A DNA stretch of 64,000 nucleotides from Amycolatopsis sp. CA-230715 (GTDB lineage: Bacteria; Actinomycetota; Actinomycetes; Mycobacteriales; Pseudonocardiaceae), in NCBI RefSeq assembly GCF_018736145.1, contig NZ_CP059997.1, positions 3,161,501-3,225,500 on the forward strand, read 5' to 3'. Shown here one piece after another: positions 1 through 8,792 of the stretch; position 1 is the stretch's first letter, and each line of letters starts with the position of its first letter. The notes below the pieces were generated by a model. That model was not told where the DNA came from. It saw only the letters and a list, made by a program, of their open reading frames with translations, and searched no databases. A program made the translations under genes and the position numbers.

Positions 1-200
1 CGGCCGATCGTCTCGGCAAAGCCCTCGACGTCGGGATGGTGGATCATCGTCGACGGGAACGTGTGGCCGTCGAGGTCGATCAGCATCGGTTCCAGCGGTT
101 CGCCAGCCAGCCGTTCGGCGACCCACCTGCCGACGCCGTCGCCGATCCTGCCCTCGCGGACGCTCCCGATGATCACGGCGATTTTGGGCAGTACGCTCAT
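1..200 (-). CDS. NAD(P)H-dependent FMN reductase, partial (3' end outside window)
   Basis: Sixty-six codons are visible from an ATG at 200. The N-terminus reads as a flavodoxin-fold strand (KIAVIIGSVREGRIG), and the GSxRxGR stretch is the FMN-phosphate loop of the SsuE/ArsH/NQO-like NADPH-dependent FMN reductase family. The protein probably reduces FMN or quinones in the cytoplasm, but the substrate cannot be told from this fragment. Its ATG overlaps the TGA of the upstream MFS gene (ATGA), so the two are translationally coupled and both probably answer to the divergent MerR regulator. The C-terminus is cut by the window edge. Confidence 0.75.
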   Translation of the reverse strand, partial: MSVLPKIAVIIGSVREGRIGDGVGRWVAERLAGEPLEPMLIDLDGHTFPSTMIHHPDVEGFAETIG

Positions 201-1588
201 TTTCCAGTCCTTCCGGTTGTCTTTTCCCGAGCGGGAACACGAAGCAGCCACGCCGTCACGGCGACCGCGGCCACCGACAACCCGGCCAGCACCACGAACG
301 CCCAGCCGAATTCGAGCGCGCGGGACAGCGGGATCACCACCAGCGCGCCACCGACCGCCCCGCCGATCCGCATGCCGATGTTCATCAGCACGGTCGCGTC
401 GCCGAGGTCGTCCGGCGAGACCCTCGTGTAGGCGACGACCGACGCGGGCATCATCGACAGCCCGAGCCCGACGCCGCGCGCGAACAGCAGCGCCTGCACC
501 AGGAACAGCGACGGCGCGCCACCGAACCACAGGAACGGCAGCGTGCTCAGCAGCACCAGGCCCGTCCCGGCCAGCGCGATCCGCGCGCCGCCGTACCGGT
601 CGGTCAGCCGTCCGGCCACGATCATCACCAGCGACGTGCCGAGACCGAGCGGCACCAGCAGCAGCCCCGTCGACGCCGCGCCGTGCCCGAGCCTGATCTG
701 CAGCCACAGCGGCAGCAGCACGATCGCGCCGTACATCGCCGCCGAACTGAGCAACACGCTGCCCAACGCCAGCGAAATCGCCCGCACCCGGAACAGGCGC
801 AGTGCCAGCACCGGGTTCGGCACGCGGCGCGAACGCCGGACGAACACCGCGCCCAGCACCAGGCTCAGCGCGAGCAGCGCCCAGTGCAGCGGCGCCGATC
901 CGGTGTGCACGCCACCGAGTTCGGTCAGCGCGTACACGAGCAGCGGCACGCTGATCGTGGCGAGTGCCAGTCCCCGGTGATCGAGCCGCGCCGTCGCGCC
1001 GCGCTCGCCCGGCGGCACGAGCCGGAGCCCGAGCAGCACGGTGACCAGCCCGATCGGCAGGTTCACCCAGAACAGCGACGGCCACGCGAAGTGCGCCAGC
1101 AGCAGGCCGCCGAGACTCGGCCCGACGAGCGGCGCGGCACCGACCACGATGCCGAGCGTGCCCATCAGCCTGCCCATCCTGGCCGGGCCGACCACGATGC
1201 CGATCACCGTCTGTCCACTCGCGACCATCACACCGCCCGCGACCGCCTGCAGCACCCGCGCCGCGATGAGCGCGGGCAACGTCGGCGACAGCGCGCACGC
1301 CGCGGACAGCACCAGGAACGCGACGAGCGAAAGCAGCCACAGCCGCCCCGCGCCGAACCTGCGCACGAGCCACGGCGTCACCGGCAGTGCCGCCGAAAGG
1401 CCGAGCAGGTAGCCCGTGACGACCCACTGGACGCCGTCGAGCGTGGCGCCGAGGTCGTGCCGCATCGTTTCCAGGCCGATCGAGACGATCGGGCCGTCCA
1501 TGTTCGCGACGAACCCGCCCAGCGCGATGACCGCCGAGGCGTACCAGGCGGAACGCGGGATCGGTTCGAGGCTGCTCTTCGTGCTCAC
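197..1588 (-). CDS. MFS drug efflux transporter, DHA2/EmrB-like
   Basis: A multi-spanning permease of about 463 residues. After a short basic N-terminus the first helix runs into an MDGPIVSIGLETM segment, and the motif-A-like region PWLVRRFGAGRLWLL lies between helices 2 and 3. The order of hydrophobic segments fits the drug:H+ antiporter-2 family. I chose the GTG at 1588 because the open frame upstream of it runs into the divergent promoter and regulator gene. The stop overlaps the start of the flavin reductase. It lies back-to-back with a MerR-family gene, the usual arrangement for a drug-inducible exporter. The substrate is unknown. Confidence 0.82.
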   Translation of the reverse strand: MSTKSSLEPIPRSAWYASAVIALGGFVANMDGPIVSIGLETMRHDLGATLDGVQWVVTGYLLGLSAALPVTPWLVRRFGAGRLWLLSLVAFLVLSAACALSPTLPALIAARVLQAVAGGVMVASGQTVIGIVVGPARMGRLMGTLGIVVGAAPLVGPSLGGLLLAHFAWPSLFWVNLPIGLVTVLLGLRLVPPGERGATARLDHRGLALATISVPLLVYALTELGGVHTGSAPLHWALLALSLVLGAVFVRRSRRVPNPVLALRLFRVRAISLALGSVLLSSAAMYGAIVLLPLWLQIRLGHGAASTGLLLVPLGLGTSLVMIVAGRLTDRYGGARIALAGTGLVLLSTLPFLWFGGAPSLFLVQALLFARGVGLGLSMMPASVVAYTRVSPDDLGDATVLMNIGMRIGGAVGGALVVIPLSRALEFGWAFVVLAGLSVAAVAVTAWLLRVPAREKTTGRTGK

Positions 1589-1610
1589 CTGAGCTACGCT
1601 AAAACTGAAA

Positions 1611-1632
1611 CCTTGGTTGAAGTCAACTGTGA
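1611..1632. promoter_or_regulatory. Candidate MerR operator between divergent MFS and MerR genes
   Basis: The 67-bp gap between the MFS and MerR starts holds the dyad GTTGA-AG-TCAAC (1616-1627) inside a locally AT-richer stretch. MerR-family activators bind such dyads between stretched -35 and -10 boxes. No other dyad of this quality lies in the gap. Control of both genes from this site is inferred from position only. Confidence 0.45.
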
Positions 1633-1655
1633 AGCAGGACACGGAAGGAGTCCGG

Positions 1656-2036
1656 ATGAGCGCGCCAGCCGTGATGCCGTCCATCGGGGTGCAGGAACTG
1701 GCGGACCGCAGCGGGGTCGCCCCGTCCGCGATCCGCTTCTACGACCGCAACGGGCTCATCCACGCCGAGCGCACGAGCGGGAACCAGCGGCGGTTCCACG
1801 AAACCACCGCGTGCGTCATCAAGGTCATCCGGGTCGCGCAGCGCGTCGGGTTGTCCGTCGCCGAAATCCGAGAGCTCACCGATCGGCTCCCGCCGCCGGA
1901 GCGGATCGGGCTGGACGACTGGTTCCGCTTCCGCTCCGCGCTCGAAGAAGAGGTCCACCGCCGCATCGCCGAGCTGAACAGCGCGCTGGACGACCTCACC
2001 GGCGACACCAAGCTCTGCGAGGTCCCCCCGGCCTGA
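1656..2036 (+). CDS. MerR-family transcriptional regulator
   Basis: A 126-residue regulator with an N-terminal winged helix-turn-helix (VQELADRSGVAPSAIRFYD, about residues 10-30), wing residues RRFHETT, and a C-terminal dimerisation helix (LEEEVHRRIAELNSALDDL). It lacks the clustered cysteines of SoxR or metal-sensing MerR proteins, so an organic or drug effector is more likely. The ATG at 1656 follows a good ribosome site (GAAGGAGTCCGG), whereas in-frame starts upstream have none and would cover the operator. It is divergent from the MFS exporter, its probable target. Confidence 0.85.
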   Translation: MSAPAVMPSIGVQELADRSGVAPSAIRFYDRNGLIHAERTSGNQRRFHETTACVIKVIRVAQRVGLSVAEIRELTDRLPPPERIGLDDWFRFRSALEEEVHRRIAELNSALDDLTGDTKLCEVPPA

Positions 2037-2038
2037 CC

Positions 2039-2716
2039 TCAGGGGCGCGCGATCCAGACGACGTCGGGTTCGCCGCGCGGCACCGGGATTTCGAGCACCC
2101 GCACCTCGCTGAACCGCGCGCGCAGCCGGCGCGTGAAGGCATCGCTCGCCTCCGCGCTCCACACCGCGAGCACGCCACCCGGCCGCAACCGCGCGGCGAC
2201 CATGTCGAGACCCGCCGCCGAGTAGAGCGCGGCGTTGCCTTCCGTGACAGTCCACTGTGGACCGTTGTCGATATCGAGGCACATCGCGTCAAAACGCTCA
2301 TCGGTACTGTCCAACCAAGACACCAGATCGGCTTCGACCACGGTCACCCTGCCGTCGGACAACGCGTCGCCGTGCACCTCGCGCAGCGGCCCCGTCCGGT
2401 TCCACTCCACCACCGCGGGCTCGCGCTCGACCACGAAGATGTCGCCGACGCCGTCGTGATCCAGCGCCGCCCGGAGCGAAAACCCGACGCCGAGCCCGCC
2501 GATGAGCATGCGCGCGCGGCCGGGAACCGAATCCGCGGCCACCGAAACCAGCAGCCGCTCGGATTCGCCGTTGCGGGTGTCCATCAGGAACACGCCGTTC
2601 GCGATCACTTCGAAATCGGCAGTCTCGGGATCAACACGGACCTTGCGCAGCACGAGTTCGCCGCACACGCCTCGGACCCTCTCCAACACCTCGCTCACGG
2701 GTGCCACGATAGTCAC
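2039..2716 (-). CDS. Spermidine-synthase-like SAM-dependent methyltransferase-fold protein
   Basis: 225 residues with the Rossmann core of the spermidine synthase/methyltransferase superfamily. The glycine-rich motif LIGGLGVGFSLRAAL is near residues 75-90, an acidic residue ends the next strand (VVERE), and MCLDIDNGP lies further on. Spermidine synthase homologues of this kind are common in actinobacteria, and many lack proven polyamine activity. I see the fold but not enough to assign a substrate. The GTG start overlaps the stop of the asparagine-synthase-like gene (GTGA), so the two are cotranscribed. Confidence 0.7.
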   Translation of the reverse strand: MTIVAPVSEVLERVRGVCGELVLRKVRVDPETADFEVIANGVFLMDTRNGESERLLVSVAADSVPGRARMLIGGLGVGFSLRAALDHDGVGDIFVVEREPAVVEWNRTGPLREVHGDALSDGRVTVVEADLVSWLDSTDERFDAMCLDIDNGPQWTVTEGNAALYSAAGLDMVAARLRPGGVLAVWSAEASDAFTRRLRARFSEVRVLEIPVPRGEPDVVWIARP

Positions 2717-4221
2717 GTCGTCGCGAACAGCCCGAGCGTGCGGTCTGCGCGGATGCCGTCGAGCTCGTCGCGCCAGATGGCGTAGAACCCGGCCTCCTCC
2801 TTCGTGCGCAGTTCCACCCCGTCCGCGGCGGCGATCTCCGGTGACTCCCTGACCGCGCTTTCCAGCACGTCCTTCGCGCCGGACCCGTCGCCGAACTGCT
2901 CCTTGCCCCGGCGCAGGATCTCCTCGGGGACCCAGCCTTCGAAGGCGTCGCGGAGGAGCTTCTTCTCCTCGATCCCCGGCCCGGTCATCTTGTGCTCCGG
3001 CGGGATCGACAGCGCCAGCTCGATCACGTCGCGGTCGAGGAACGGCACGCGCGCCTCCATGCCGTACGCCATCGTGGTGCGGTCGCAGCGCTGGAGGTTG
3101 AGGTGGTGCAGCTCGCCGACCGTGCGCACCAGCTCGGCCTGCAGCGCATCCGGATCGGTGAACGGCGCTTCGTGGTAGTAGGAGTATCCGGCGAACAGTT
3201 CGTCGGCGCCTTCACCGGTCAGCACGGCGTGCACGCGCTTCGACGCGTACTGCGCGAGCAGCATGTTCGGCACGGCGCTGCGCACCAGCGACGGGTCGTA
3301 GTGCTCGATCGCGCGCACGGCCTTCGGCAGCGCGGCGATCGCGTCCTCCCGTGTCATCACGATTTCGTGGTGCTCGGTCCCGAGGAATTCGGCGACCACC
3401 CTGGCCGCGGCCAGGTCCGAGCTGCCCGGCGCGCCGACCGCGAAGGTCGGCAACGGCTGGTCGTGCCGCTTCGCGTATTCGGCGGCGACGGCGGCCACGA
3501 TCGCGGAATCGAGCCCGCCGGAGAGGAACACGCCGATCCCGACGTCGCTCATCATGCGGTTCTCCACCGCGCTCACGATCGTCTCGCGCACCGATTTGAG
3601 CAGGCTTTCGTCCCACACGCCCGCTTCCTCGGCACGCCGTGCGGGGCGCACACGCGCGGGAATGGCGTCGGCGAACCGCACCAGCCCCGAAGCCGGGCTC
3701 CAGCAGCAGCCCGGCGGGAAGCTCTCCACCAGCGGCCGGTCCGCTTCGTCGAACGCGCGCAGTTCGCTGGCGAAGAGCGTCACGTCGTCGCGGCGCGCCC
3801 AGTAAAGCGGTTTCACGCCGAGCGAATCCCGCGCGACGAGGAATTCGCCCTCGGCCGTCATGAACGCGAGCGCGAACATGCCGCGCAGCCGCGCCAGCCC
3901 AACGGGCCCGTCGACGATCAGCGCGTGCAACGCGGCTTCGCTGTCGGATCCGGTCTCGAACAGCTCGTGCCCCAGGTCCTCCCTGATGTGGCGGTGGTTG
4001 TAGATCTCCCCGTTGGCCACCAGGTAGGTGGTCCCGTCCACATCGCTCAGCGGCTGCGCGCCACCACCGACGTCCATAATGGACAGACGCTGGTGGCCGA
4101 GCCACACGTTCCCCCGCTGGATCTCTCCGGTGTCGTCGGGGCCCCGGTGCTTGATCCGGCCCAACATTTCACGGCACATCTGGACATCGACTTCGCCGAC
4201 CGCGGCAACGATTCCACACAC
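2713..4221 (-). CDS. asnB: Asparagine synthase (glutamine-hydrolysing), class II amidotransferase
   Basis: 502 residues from a GTG at 4221. This start puts the catalytic cysteine at position 2 (V-C-G-I-V), as required for an N-terminal-nucleophile glutaminase after removal of residue 1. The glutaminase domain shows RIKHRGPDD, GHQRLSIMD and NGEIYNH. The synthetase domain shows the PP-loop LSGGLDSAIVAA and GEGADELFAGY. It makes asparagine, or amidates another carboxylate, from aspartate, glutamine and ATP. It is about 50 residues shorter than E. coli AsnB. An AGGAGG lies 11 nt upstream of the start. The coupled downstream gene is a spermidine-synthase-like protein, so a specialised amide product is possible. 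Confidence 0.85.
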   Translation of the reverse strand: MCGIVAAVGEVDVQMCREMLGRIKHRGPDDTGEIQRGNVWLGHQRLSIMDVGGGAQPLSDVDGTTYLVANGEIYNHRHIREDLGHELFETGSDSEAALHALIVDGPVGLARLRGMFALAFMTAEGEFLVARDSLGVKPLYWARRDDVTLFASELRAFDEADRPLVESFPPGCCWSPASGLVRFADAIPARVRPARRAEEAGVWDESLLKSVRETIVSAVENRMMSDVGIGVFLSGGLDSAIVAAVAAEYAKRHDQPLPTFAVGAPGSSDLAAARVVAEFLGTEHHEIVMTREDAIAALPKAVRAIEHYDPSLVRSAVPNMLLAQYASKRVHAVLTGEGADELFAGYSYYHEAPFTDPDALQAELVRTVGELHHLNLQRCDRTTMAYGMEARVPFLDRDVIELALSIPPEHKMTGPGIEEKKLLRDAFEGWVPEEILRRGKEQFGDGSGAKDVLESAVRESPEIAAADGVELRTKEEAGFYAIWRDELDGIRADRTLGLFATT

Positions 4222-4306
4222 AGTGCGTGGCACCTCCTGAGGTTGCCGACCGATTCTAGTTGGCACAGCGCGGAATTGCCGTCTATGTGACGTGTCCCGC
4301 TGTCTT

Positions 4307-4825
4307 TCACGCCAGTCCGGCAAGCTTGTACAGGACGAGACTGCCCGCCACGGCGACGTTGAGGCTCGATCCCGAACCGACCATCGGGATCTCCACCGCG
4401 ACGTCGAGCAGATCGAGCGCCTCGGGCGGGATACCGCTCTGCTCGTGCCCGAGCACCGCGATCGTCCTGCCGCGCGCGGCGCCGAGATCGGCCAGCCGGA
4501 CGGCTTCGTCCGCCAGCTCGACGCCCACGACCGCGGTGCCGTCCGCGCGCTCGCGGGCGAGCCAGCCGAGCGGATCGTTCACCCAGTGGACGCAGGCGGG
4601 GCGACGCAGCGTGTTGCCCCGGCGCAGCGCCTCCGGCACCCAGGGGAACCGGGGCACCGCGAGGCAGGCGCCGACCGCGTCGCAGGTGCGCAGGAGCGTG
4701 CCGAGGTTCGCGCCGTGCAGCGGCCAGAGCGGGGCCGCGAACAGGTGCCCCCAGCAGGGGTGGGATCGGCGCCGGCGCGCCGACTTCAGCTCGTTCCGGG
4801 TGCGCGCCCGGATCGCGGGGCTCAC
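4307..4825 (-). CDS. SpoU/TrmH-family RNA 2'-O-ribose methyltransferase
   Basis: A short (172-residue) SpoU-class protein with the three knot motifs: N..LLRTCDAVGA (motif 1), IAVLGHEQSGIP (motif 2) and VEIPMVGSGSSLNVAVAGSLVLYKL (motif 3, spanning the trefoil knot that binds SAM). The family methylates ribose 2'-OH in tRNA or rRNA. The protein lacks an N-terminal substrate-binding domain, as in TrmL- or TrmH-like enzymes. The GTG at 4825 is the chosen start, but its ribosome site is weak, so the first residues are uncertain. The target nucleotide cannot be read from sequence. Confidence 0.8.
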   Translation of the reverse strand: MSPAIRARTRNELKSARRRRSHPCWGHLFAAPLWPLHGANLGTLLRTCDAVGACLAVPRFPWVPEALRRGNTLRRPACVHWVNDPLGWLARERADGTAVVGVELADEAVRLADLGAARGRTIAVLGHEQSGIPPEALDLLDVAVEIPMVGSGSSLNVAVAGSLVLYKLAGLA

Positions 4826-5090
4826 CGGCGTCGAGGCGCTGGGCCTCCCGGGGAAAGGATCATGATCGGCGCACTTCGCGGCGTGCGCTGGCCATCGACG
4901 GGAACGGCCAGTGTAGCGGGTGAGTGCGCCGTCACGTGGGCATCCTCACGCGATATCGGGATGACAAACCGGGGGCGTATCGGTTGAACTGGATGCTGGA
5001 CAGCTGCGCGAGGGCGCTGGGGCCTTGCCGACTGTCTAGTTTTTTGCCGACCCGCTTTATCGATTCAGAATACTTCCCGAGAGGAGTACC

Positions 5091-6263
5091 GTGCCCATCG
5101 CGCTGCTCGCGCTGGCCATCGGCGCCTTCGGTATCGGCACCACCGAGTTCGTCATGATGGGCGTGCTGCCGCAAGCCGCCACCGACTTCGGCGTCGACAT
5201 CCCGACCGCCGGCCACCTGATCTCCGGCTACGCGCTCGGCGTCGTCGTCGGCGCTCCGCTGCTCACCGCGGCCGCTGTCCGGCTGCCGCGCAAGACCATG
5301 CTGCTGGCGATGATGGCCCTGTTCACCGTCGGCAACGCCCTGTTCGCGCTCGCGCCGAACCAGGGGTTCGGCGTGCTGTTCCGGTTCGTCGCCGGGCTCC
5401 CGCACGGCGCGTTCTTCGGCGCTGGTGCTGTCGTCGCGTCCGGGCTCGTCGACAAGGGCAACCGCGCGAAGGCCGTGTCGATGATGTTCCTCGGGCTGAC
5501 GCTGGCCAACGTGGTCGGCGTGCCGCTCGGGACCCTGCTGGGCCAGCAGGTCGGCTGGCGCGCGACGTTCGCCGTGGTCGCCGCCATCGGGCTGGTGGCG
5601 ATCGCCGCCATCGCGAAGCTCGTGCCGCACCAGGGCAAGCCCGCCGATCCGTCGCTGCGCGGCGAGCTGGGCGCGTTCAAGCGCCCGCAGGTGTGGCTCG
5701 CGCTCGCGATCGTCACCTTCGGGCTCGGCGGCGTGTTCGCCTGCCTGTCCTACATCGCGCCGATGCTCACCGACGTCGCCGGGTACTCGCCGTCACAGGT
5801 CACGCTGCTGCTGTCGCTCGCGGGCGTCGGTATGACGATCGGGAACCTCCTCGGCGGCAGGCTCGCGGACAAGGCGCTGATGCCCAGCCTGTACGTCGCG
5901 CTGCTCAGCCTCGCCGCGGTGCTCGGCGTCTTCACGGTCACCGCGCAGGGGAAGGTCAGCGCCGCCATCACGATCTTCTTCGTGGGCGTCGCCGGGTTCA
6001 TGATCGGCCCGATGCTGCAGGCCAGGATCATGGAGAAGGCCGGCGGCACGCCGTCGCTGGTGTCCGCGGCCGTGCAGTCGGCGTTCAACATCGCCAACTC
6101 GATCGGCGCCTACCTCGGCGGGCTCGTCATCGCGGGCGGGCTCGGGCTGGTCGCGCCGAACTGGATCGGCGCGCTGCTCGCCGTGTTCGGGCTCAGCCTG
6201 GCCGCGGTGTCCGGCGGCCTCGACCGCAAGGCCGCGAAGCGCCCGGTACTGGCCGAAGCCTGA
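5091..6263 (+). CDS. MFS transporter, DHA1/arabinose-efflux-like
   Basis: 390 residues and about 12 hydrophobic segments. The first helix carries GIGTTEFVMMGVLP, a signature of the AraJ/Cmr-type DHA1 exporters. A motif-C-like segment (LGLTLANVVGVPLGTLLGQQVGW) follows helix 5. The GTG at 5091 is preceded by GAGAGGAGTACC. The upstream 265 bp contains an AT-rich stretch near 5035-5075 that could hold the promoter. The substrate is unknown; family members export sugars or drugs. The gene ends in a convergent intergenic region full of hairpins. Confidence 0.82.
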   Translation: MPIALLALAIGAFGIGTTEFVMMGVLPQAATDFGVDIPTAGHLISGYALGVVVGAPLLTAAAVRLPRKTMLLAMMALFTVGNALFALAPNQGFGVLFRFVAGLPHGAFFGAGAVVASGLVDKGNRAKAVSMMFLGLTLANVVGVPLGTLLGQQVGWRATFAVVAAIGLVAIAAIAKLVPHQGKPADPSLRGELGAFKRPQVWLALAIVTFGLGGVFACLSYIAPMLTDVAGYSPSQVTLLLSLAGVGMTIGNLLGGRLADKALMPSLYVALLSLAAVLGVFTVTAQGKVSAAITIFFVGVAGFMIGPMLQARIMEKAGGTPSLVSAAVQSAFNIANSIGAYLGGLVIAGGLGLVAPNWIGALLAVFGLSLAAVSGGLDRKAAKRPVLAEA

Positions 6264-6310
6264 CCTCGCGGGACCGGCCGCCACCCCCGCGGCGGCCGGT
6301 CCCCTTCGAC

Positions 6311-6445
6311 GACGTTTAGCCCGCTAACTGCACTCCAGGCCCCTCCCGGCCCGCAGGGTCCCCGGCGACGTTTAGCCCGCTAAACGCACTTCGGAGGCCT
6401 CCCGTCGCTCGGGGGCCTCTGAGTGCGTTTAGCCCGCTAAATGCA
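6311..6445. repeat. Hairpin repeat cluster, family R1 (GTTTAG-N4-CTAAAC), between convergent genes
   Basis: Three copies of GTTTAGCCCGCTAA(A/C) start at 6314, 6370 and 6427. The last two face each other (CTAAACGCACT ... GAGTGCGTTTAG) around a GC hairpin (GAGGCC ... GGCCTC, 6395-6419). The array lies exactly between the convergent MFS and DUF3017 genes. Further copies occur at 29615 and 58206. A bidirectional terminator is the simplest reading. Confidence 0.6.
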
Positions 6446-6454
6446 GCTGGGGGC

Positions 6455-6754
6455 CTAGGTGAGCGGGCCGCCGGAGATGGTGAAGGCGATGAAGAGGATC
6501 AGCACGCCCAGCCCCGCGTAGCTCAGCGCGTCGACGGGTTTGCCCCTGATCGCGAGCAGCCCGGCCTGCGAGTCCGCGAGCACCACCCGCAGCACGGCGG
6601 CCACCAGCAGCGCGCCGCCGATGATGAGCACGCCCTGCCGCCAGTGATAGAGCCAGATCCGCCAGCCCGCGATCGCGACCAGCGCCAGCACGATGCCGAA
6701 CGGCAGGTGCGTCAGGTACGGCTTCCGCCCGCGCGGCGTGACGGGCATGCTCAC
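6455..6754 (-). CDS. DUF3017 small membrane protein
   Basis: 99 residues with three hydrophobic helices (PFGIVLALVAIAGW, GVLIIGGALLVAAVLRVVLA, ALSYAGLGVLILFIAFTI). DUF3017 proteins sit directly downstream of folD in many actinobacteria, as here. The GTG start at 6754 overlaps the folD stop (GTGA); an ATG two codons on is an alternative. Function is unknown. The conserved coupling suggests cotranscription with folD rather than a demonstrated functional link. Confidence 0.75.
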   Translation of the reverse strand: MSMPVTPRGRKPYLTHLPFGIVLALVAIAGWRIWLYHWRQGVLIIGGALLVAAVLRVVLADSQAGLLAIRGKPVDALSYAGLGVLILFIAFTISGGPLT

Positions 6755-7611
6755 GAGGCGGACCGCTCCGCGGCTTCGACGACGTTGCTGACCAGCATCG
6801 CCCTGGTCATCGGCCCGACCCCGCCCGGGTTCGGCGCCACGAACCCGGCGACCTCGCGCACGCCGGGGTCCACGTCGCCGGTCAGCTTGCCGTCGACCCG
6901 GGAGACGCCGACGTCGAGCACGGCGGCGCCGGGTTTGACCATGTCCGAGGTGATGAGCCCCGGCGAACCCGCGGCGGCCACCACGATGTCCGCGCGCCGC
7001 ACCTCGGCGGCGAGATCGCGGGTGCCGGTGTGGCACAGCGTCACGGTGGCGTTCTCGCTGCGCCGCGTGAGCAGCAGCCCGAGCGTCCTGCCGACAGTGA
7101 TCCCCCTGCCGACGACGGCGACCTGCGCCCCGGCCAGCGGTACCTCGTAGCGGCGCAGCAGCTCGACGATGCCGAGCGGCGTGCACGGCAGCGGCGCCCG
7201 CTCACCGAGCACGAGCCTGCCGAGGCTCACCGGAGCGAGCCCGTCGGCGTCCTTCTCCGGGGCGATGCGTTCGAGCACGCGGCCGGCGTCGAGGTGCTTC
7301 GGCAGCGGCAGCTGGACGATGTAGCCGTGGCAGGCGGGGTCGGCGTTGAGCTCGGCGACCACCGCTTCAAGCTTTTCTTGGGTGATGTCCGCGGGCAGAT
7401 CGCGCCGGATCGAGTTCACCCCGACCTTGGCGCTGTCGGCGTGCTTCATCTTCACGTAGGAGTGCGAGCCGGGGTCGTCGCCGACCAGCACGGTCGCGAG
7501 CCCGGGGGTGATCCCCCGCTCGGCGAGCGCGGCCACCCGCGGCCCCAGCTCCGCGAAGATGGCGTCCTTCGTTGCCTTGCCGTCGAGAATCGTCGCCGTC
7601 ACGGCCCCCAT
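6751..7611 (-). CDS. folD: Bifunctional methylenetetrahydrofolate dehydrogenase / methenyltetrahydrofolate cyclohydrolase
   Basis: 286 residues, full length for FolD. The catalytic YVKMKHADSAKVG region (Tyr and Lys of the active site), QLPLPKHLD, the NADP-binding VVGRGITVGRTLGLLL and the C-terminal PGGVGPMTRAML are all present. It interconverts methylene-THF and formyl-THF in the cytoplasm, supplying the formyl donor used by PurN and PurH, whose genes lie at the other end of this window. It is followed by the coupled DUF3017 gene. Confidence 0.95.
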   Translation of the reverse strand: MGAVTATILDGKATKDAIFAELGPRVAALAERGITPGLATVLVGDDPGSHSYVKMKHADSAKVGVNSIRRDLPADITQEKLEAVVAELNADPACHGYIVQLPLPKHLDAGRVLERIAPEKDADGLAPVSLGRLVLGERAPLPCTPLGIVELLRRYEVPLAGAQVAVVGRGITVGRTLGLLLTRRSENATVTLCHTGTRDLAAEVRRADIVVAAAGSPGLITSDMVKPGAAVLDVGVSRVDGKLTGDVDPGVREVAGFVAPNPGGVGPMTRAMLVSNVVEAAERSAS

Positions 7612-7629
7612 TCTGGCAAAGCTCCGTGC

Positions 7630-8631
7630 TCACGCCTTCCGTGGGCGGGTGCTGATCGCGGCGATCCCGACGGCGGCGAGCGCGAGGCAGGTGCCGCCGA
7701 GGGTGGCGGTGGCGAGCTTCGCCGGATGCGCGGGCGCGATCAGGTCGATCAGCACCGAGCCGATCAGCTGGCCCGCGATGGTGGCGAGCCCGAGCAGCAG
7801 TACGCCGGTCCAGCGGACGACGAACGAAGCGAGCGCGATGAACACGATGCCGACGATCCCGCCAAGGTAGAGCAGCGGATTCGACGGGAACTCGCGCGGC
7901 CCGCCGCCGAAGGCGAGCGACACCAGCCACGCGAGCACCAGCACCGTGGTCCCGGCGACGAAGTTGACCAGCGCCGCGGTCAGCGAACTGCCCGACCACG
8001 CGTTGACGCGGCCGTTGACCGCCTGCTGCACCGCCATCAGCGCGCCAGCGACCAGCGGCAGGACGAGCAGCCACAGCCCGGACGACGCGCTGCCGAGGCT
8101 CCCCGAAAGCGACCAGGCGACCGCGACGAGGGTGAGGACCGCGCCGAGCACGCGGGTCCAGGTCAGCGCCTGCGGCCCGGCCGGGCCGAGCCCCGCGCGA
8201 TCGACGGCGAGCCCGCTGAGGGTCTGCCCGGCGACCACGCCGACGGTGAACATCGCCACGCCGAGTACCGACACCGTCACCGACTGCCCCGCGACGTAGG
8301 TCGCGCCGCCGACGCCGCCGAGGCAGTACCAAGGGCTGAACCGGCCCTCGCGGACGCCGTGGGCCACGGCGCGGACACCTTCGCGCATCTTCGGGGAAAA
8401 AGGCACCGCGAGCAGCAGGAGCACGAGCCCGCCGCCGAAGGAGATCACCGCGGCGAACAGGGAGTCGTGCAGTTCGACGCCGAGTTGACCGTTCACCCGG
8501 CTCTGCGTGGCCATGGCGAGTCCGGACACGACCGCGAGGCCGATACCAATCGCCCGCTCTGCACCTTTTGTCTTTTTGCTTTGGTCGCGCGGGGTGATTA
8601 CGGTGGCGCTCGCGGTACTCATTCTTCTCAT
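7630..8631 (-). CDS. DMT-family transporter with two YdcZ (DUF606) halves
   Basis: About 333 residues with ten hydrophobic segments in two similar halves, each opening with a YdcZ-like pattern (GLAMATQSRVNGQLG near residue 45 and GALMAVQQAVNGRVN near residue 190). YdcZ proteins are usually single-domain, and this is the duplicated, fused form found in actinobacteria. The substrate is unknown. Start choice lies between two ATGs 9 bp apart (8631, 8622); longer in-frame extensions would run through the divergent promoter. It is transcribed away from the TNT-domain gene. Confidence 0.75.
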   Translation of the reverse strand: MRRMSTASATVITPRDQSKKTKGAERAIGIGLAVVSGLAMATQSRVNGQLGVELHDSLFAAVISFGGGLVLLLLAVPFSPKMREGVRAVAHGVREGRFSPWYCLGGVGGATYVAGQSVTVSVLGVAMFTVGVVAGQTLSGLAVDRAGLGPAGPQALTWTRVLGAVLTLVAVAWSLSGSLGSASSGLWLLVLPLVAGALMAVQQAVNGRVNAWSGSSLTAALVNFVAGTTVLVLAWLVSLAFGGGPREFPSNPLLYLGGIVGIVFIALASFVVRWTGVLLLGLATIAGQLIGSVLIDLIAPAHPAKLATATLGGTCLALAAVGIAAISTRPRKA

Positions 8632-8792
8632 TGTCACGTCGCCACACCGTGTCGATCCATCCTGATGAGAGTGATACCGATAACTCACCCACCCCTGCTC
8701 GACCGAGGTCAGGCAGCTGAAGGCGCCGCGGTGGCTAGGCCGAAGGGGAGGACCCGGGTGCATTAGCGCGGCCGAAGAGTCAAAATGGACCG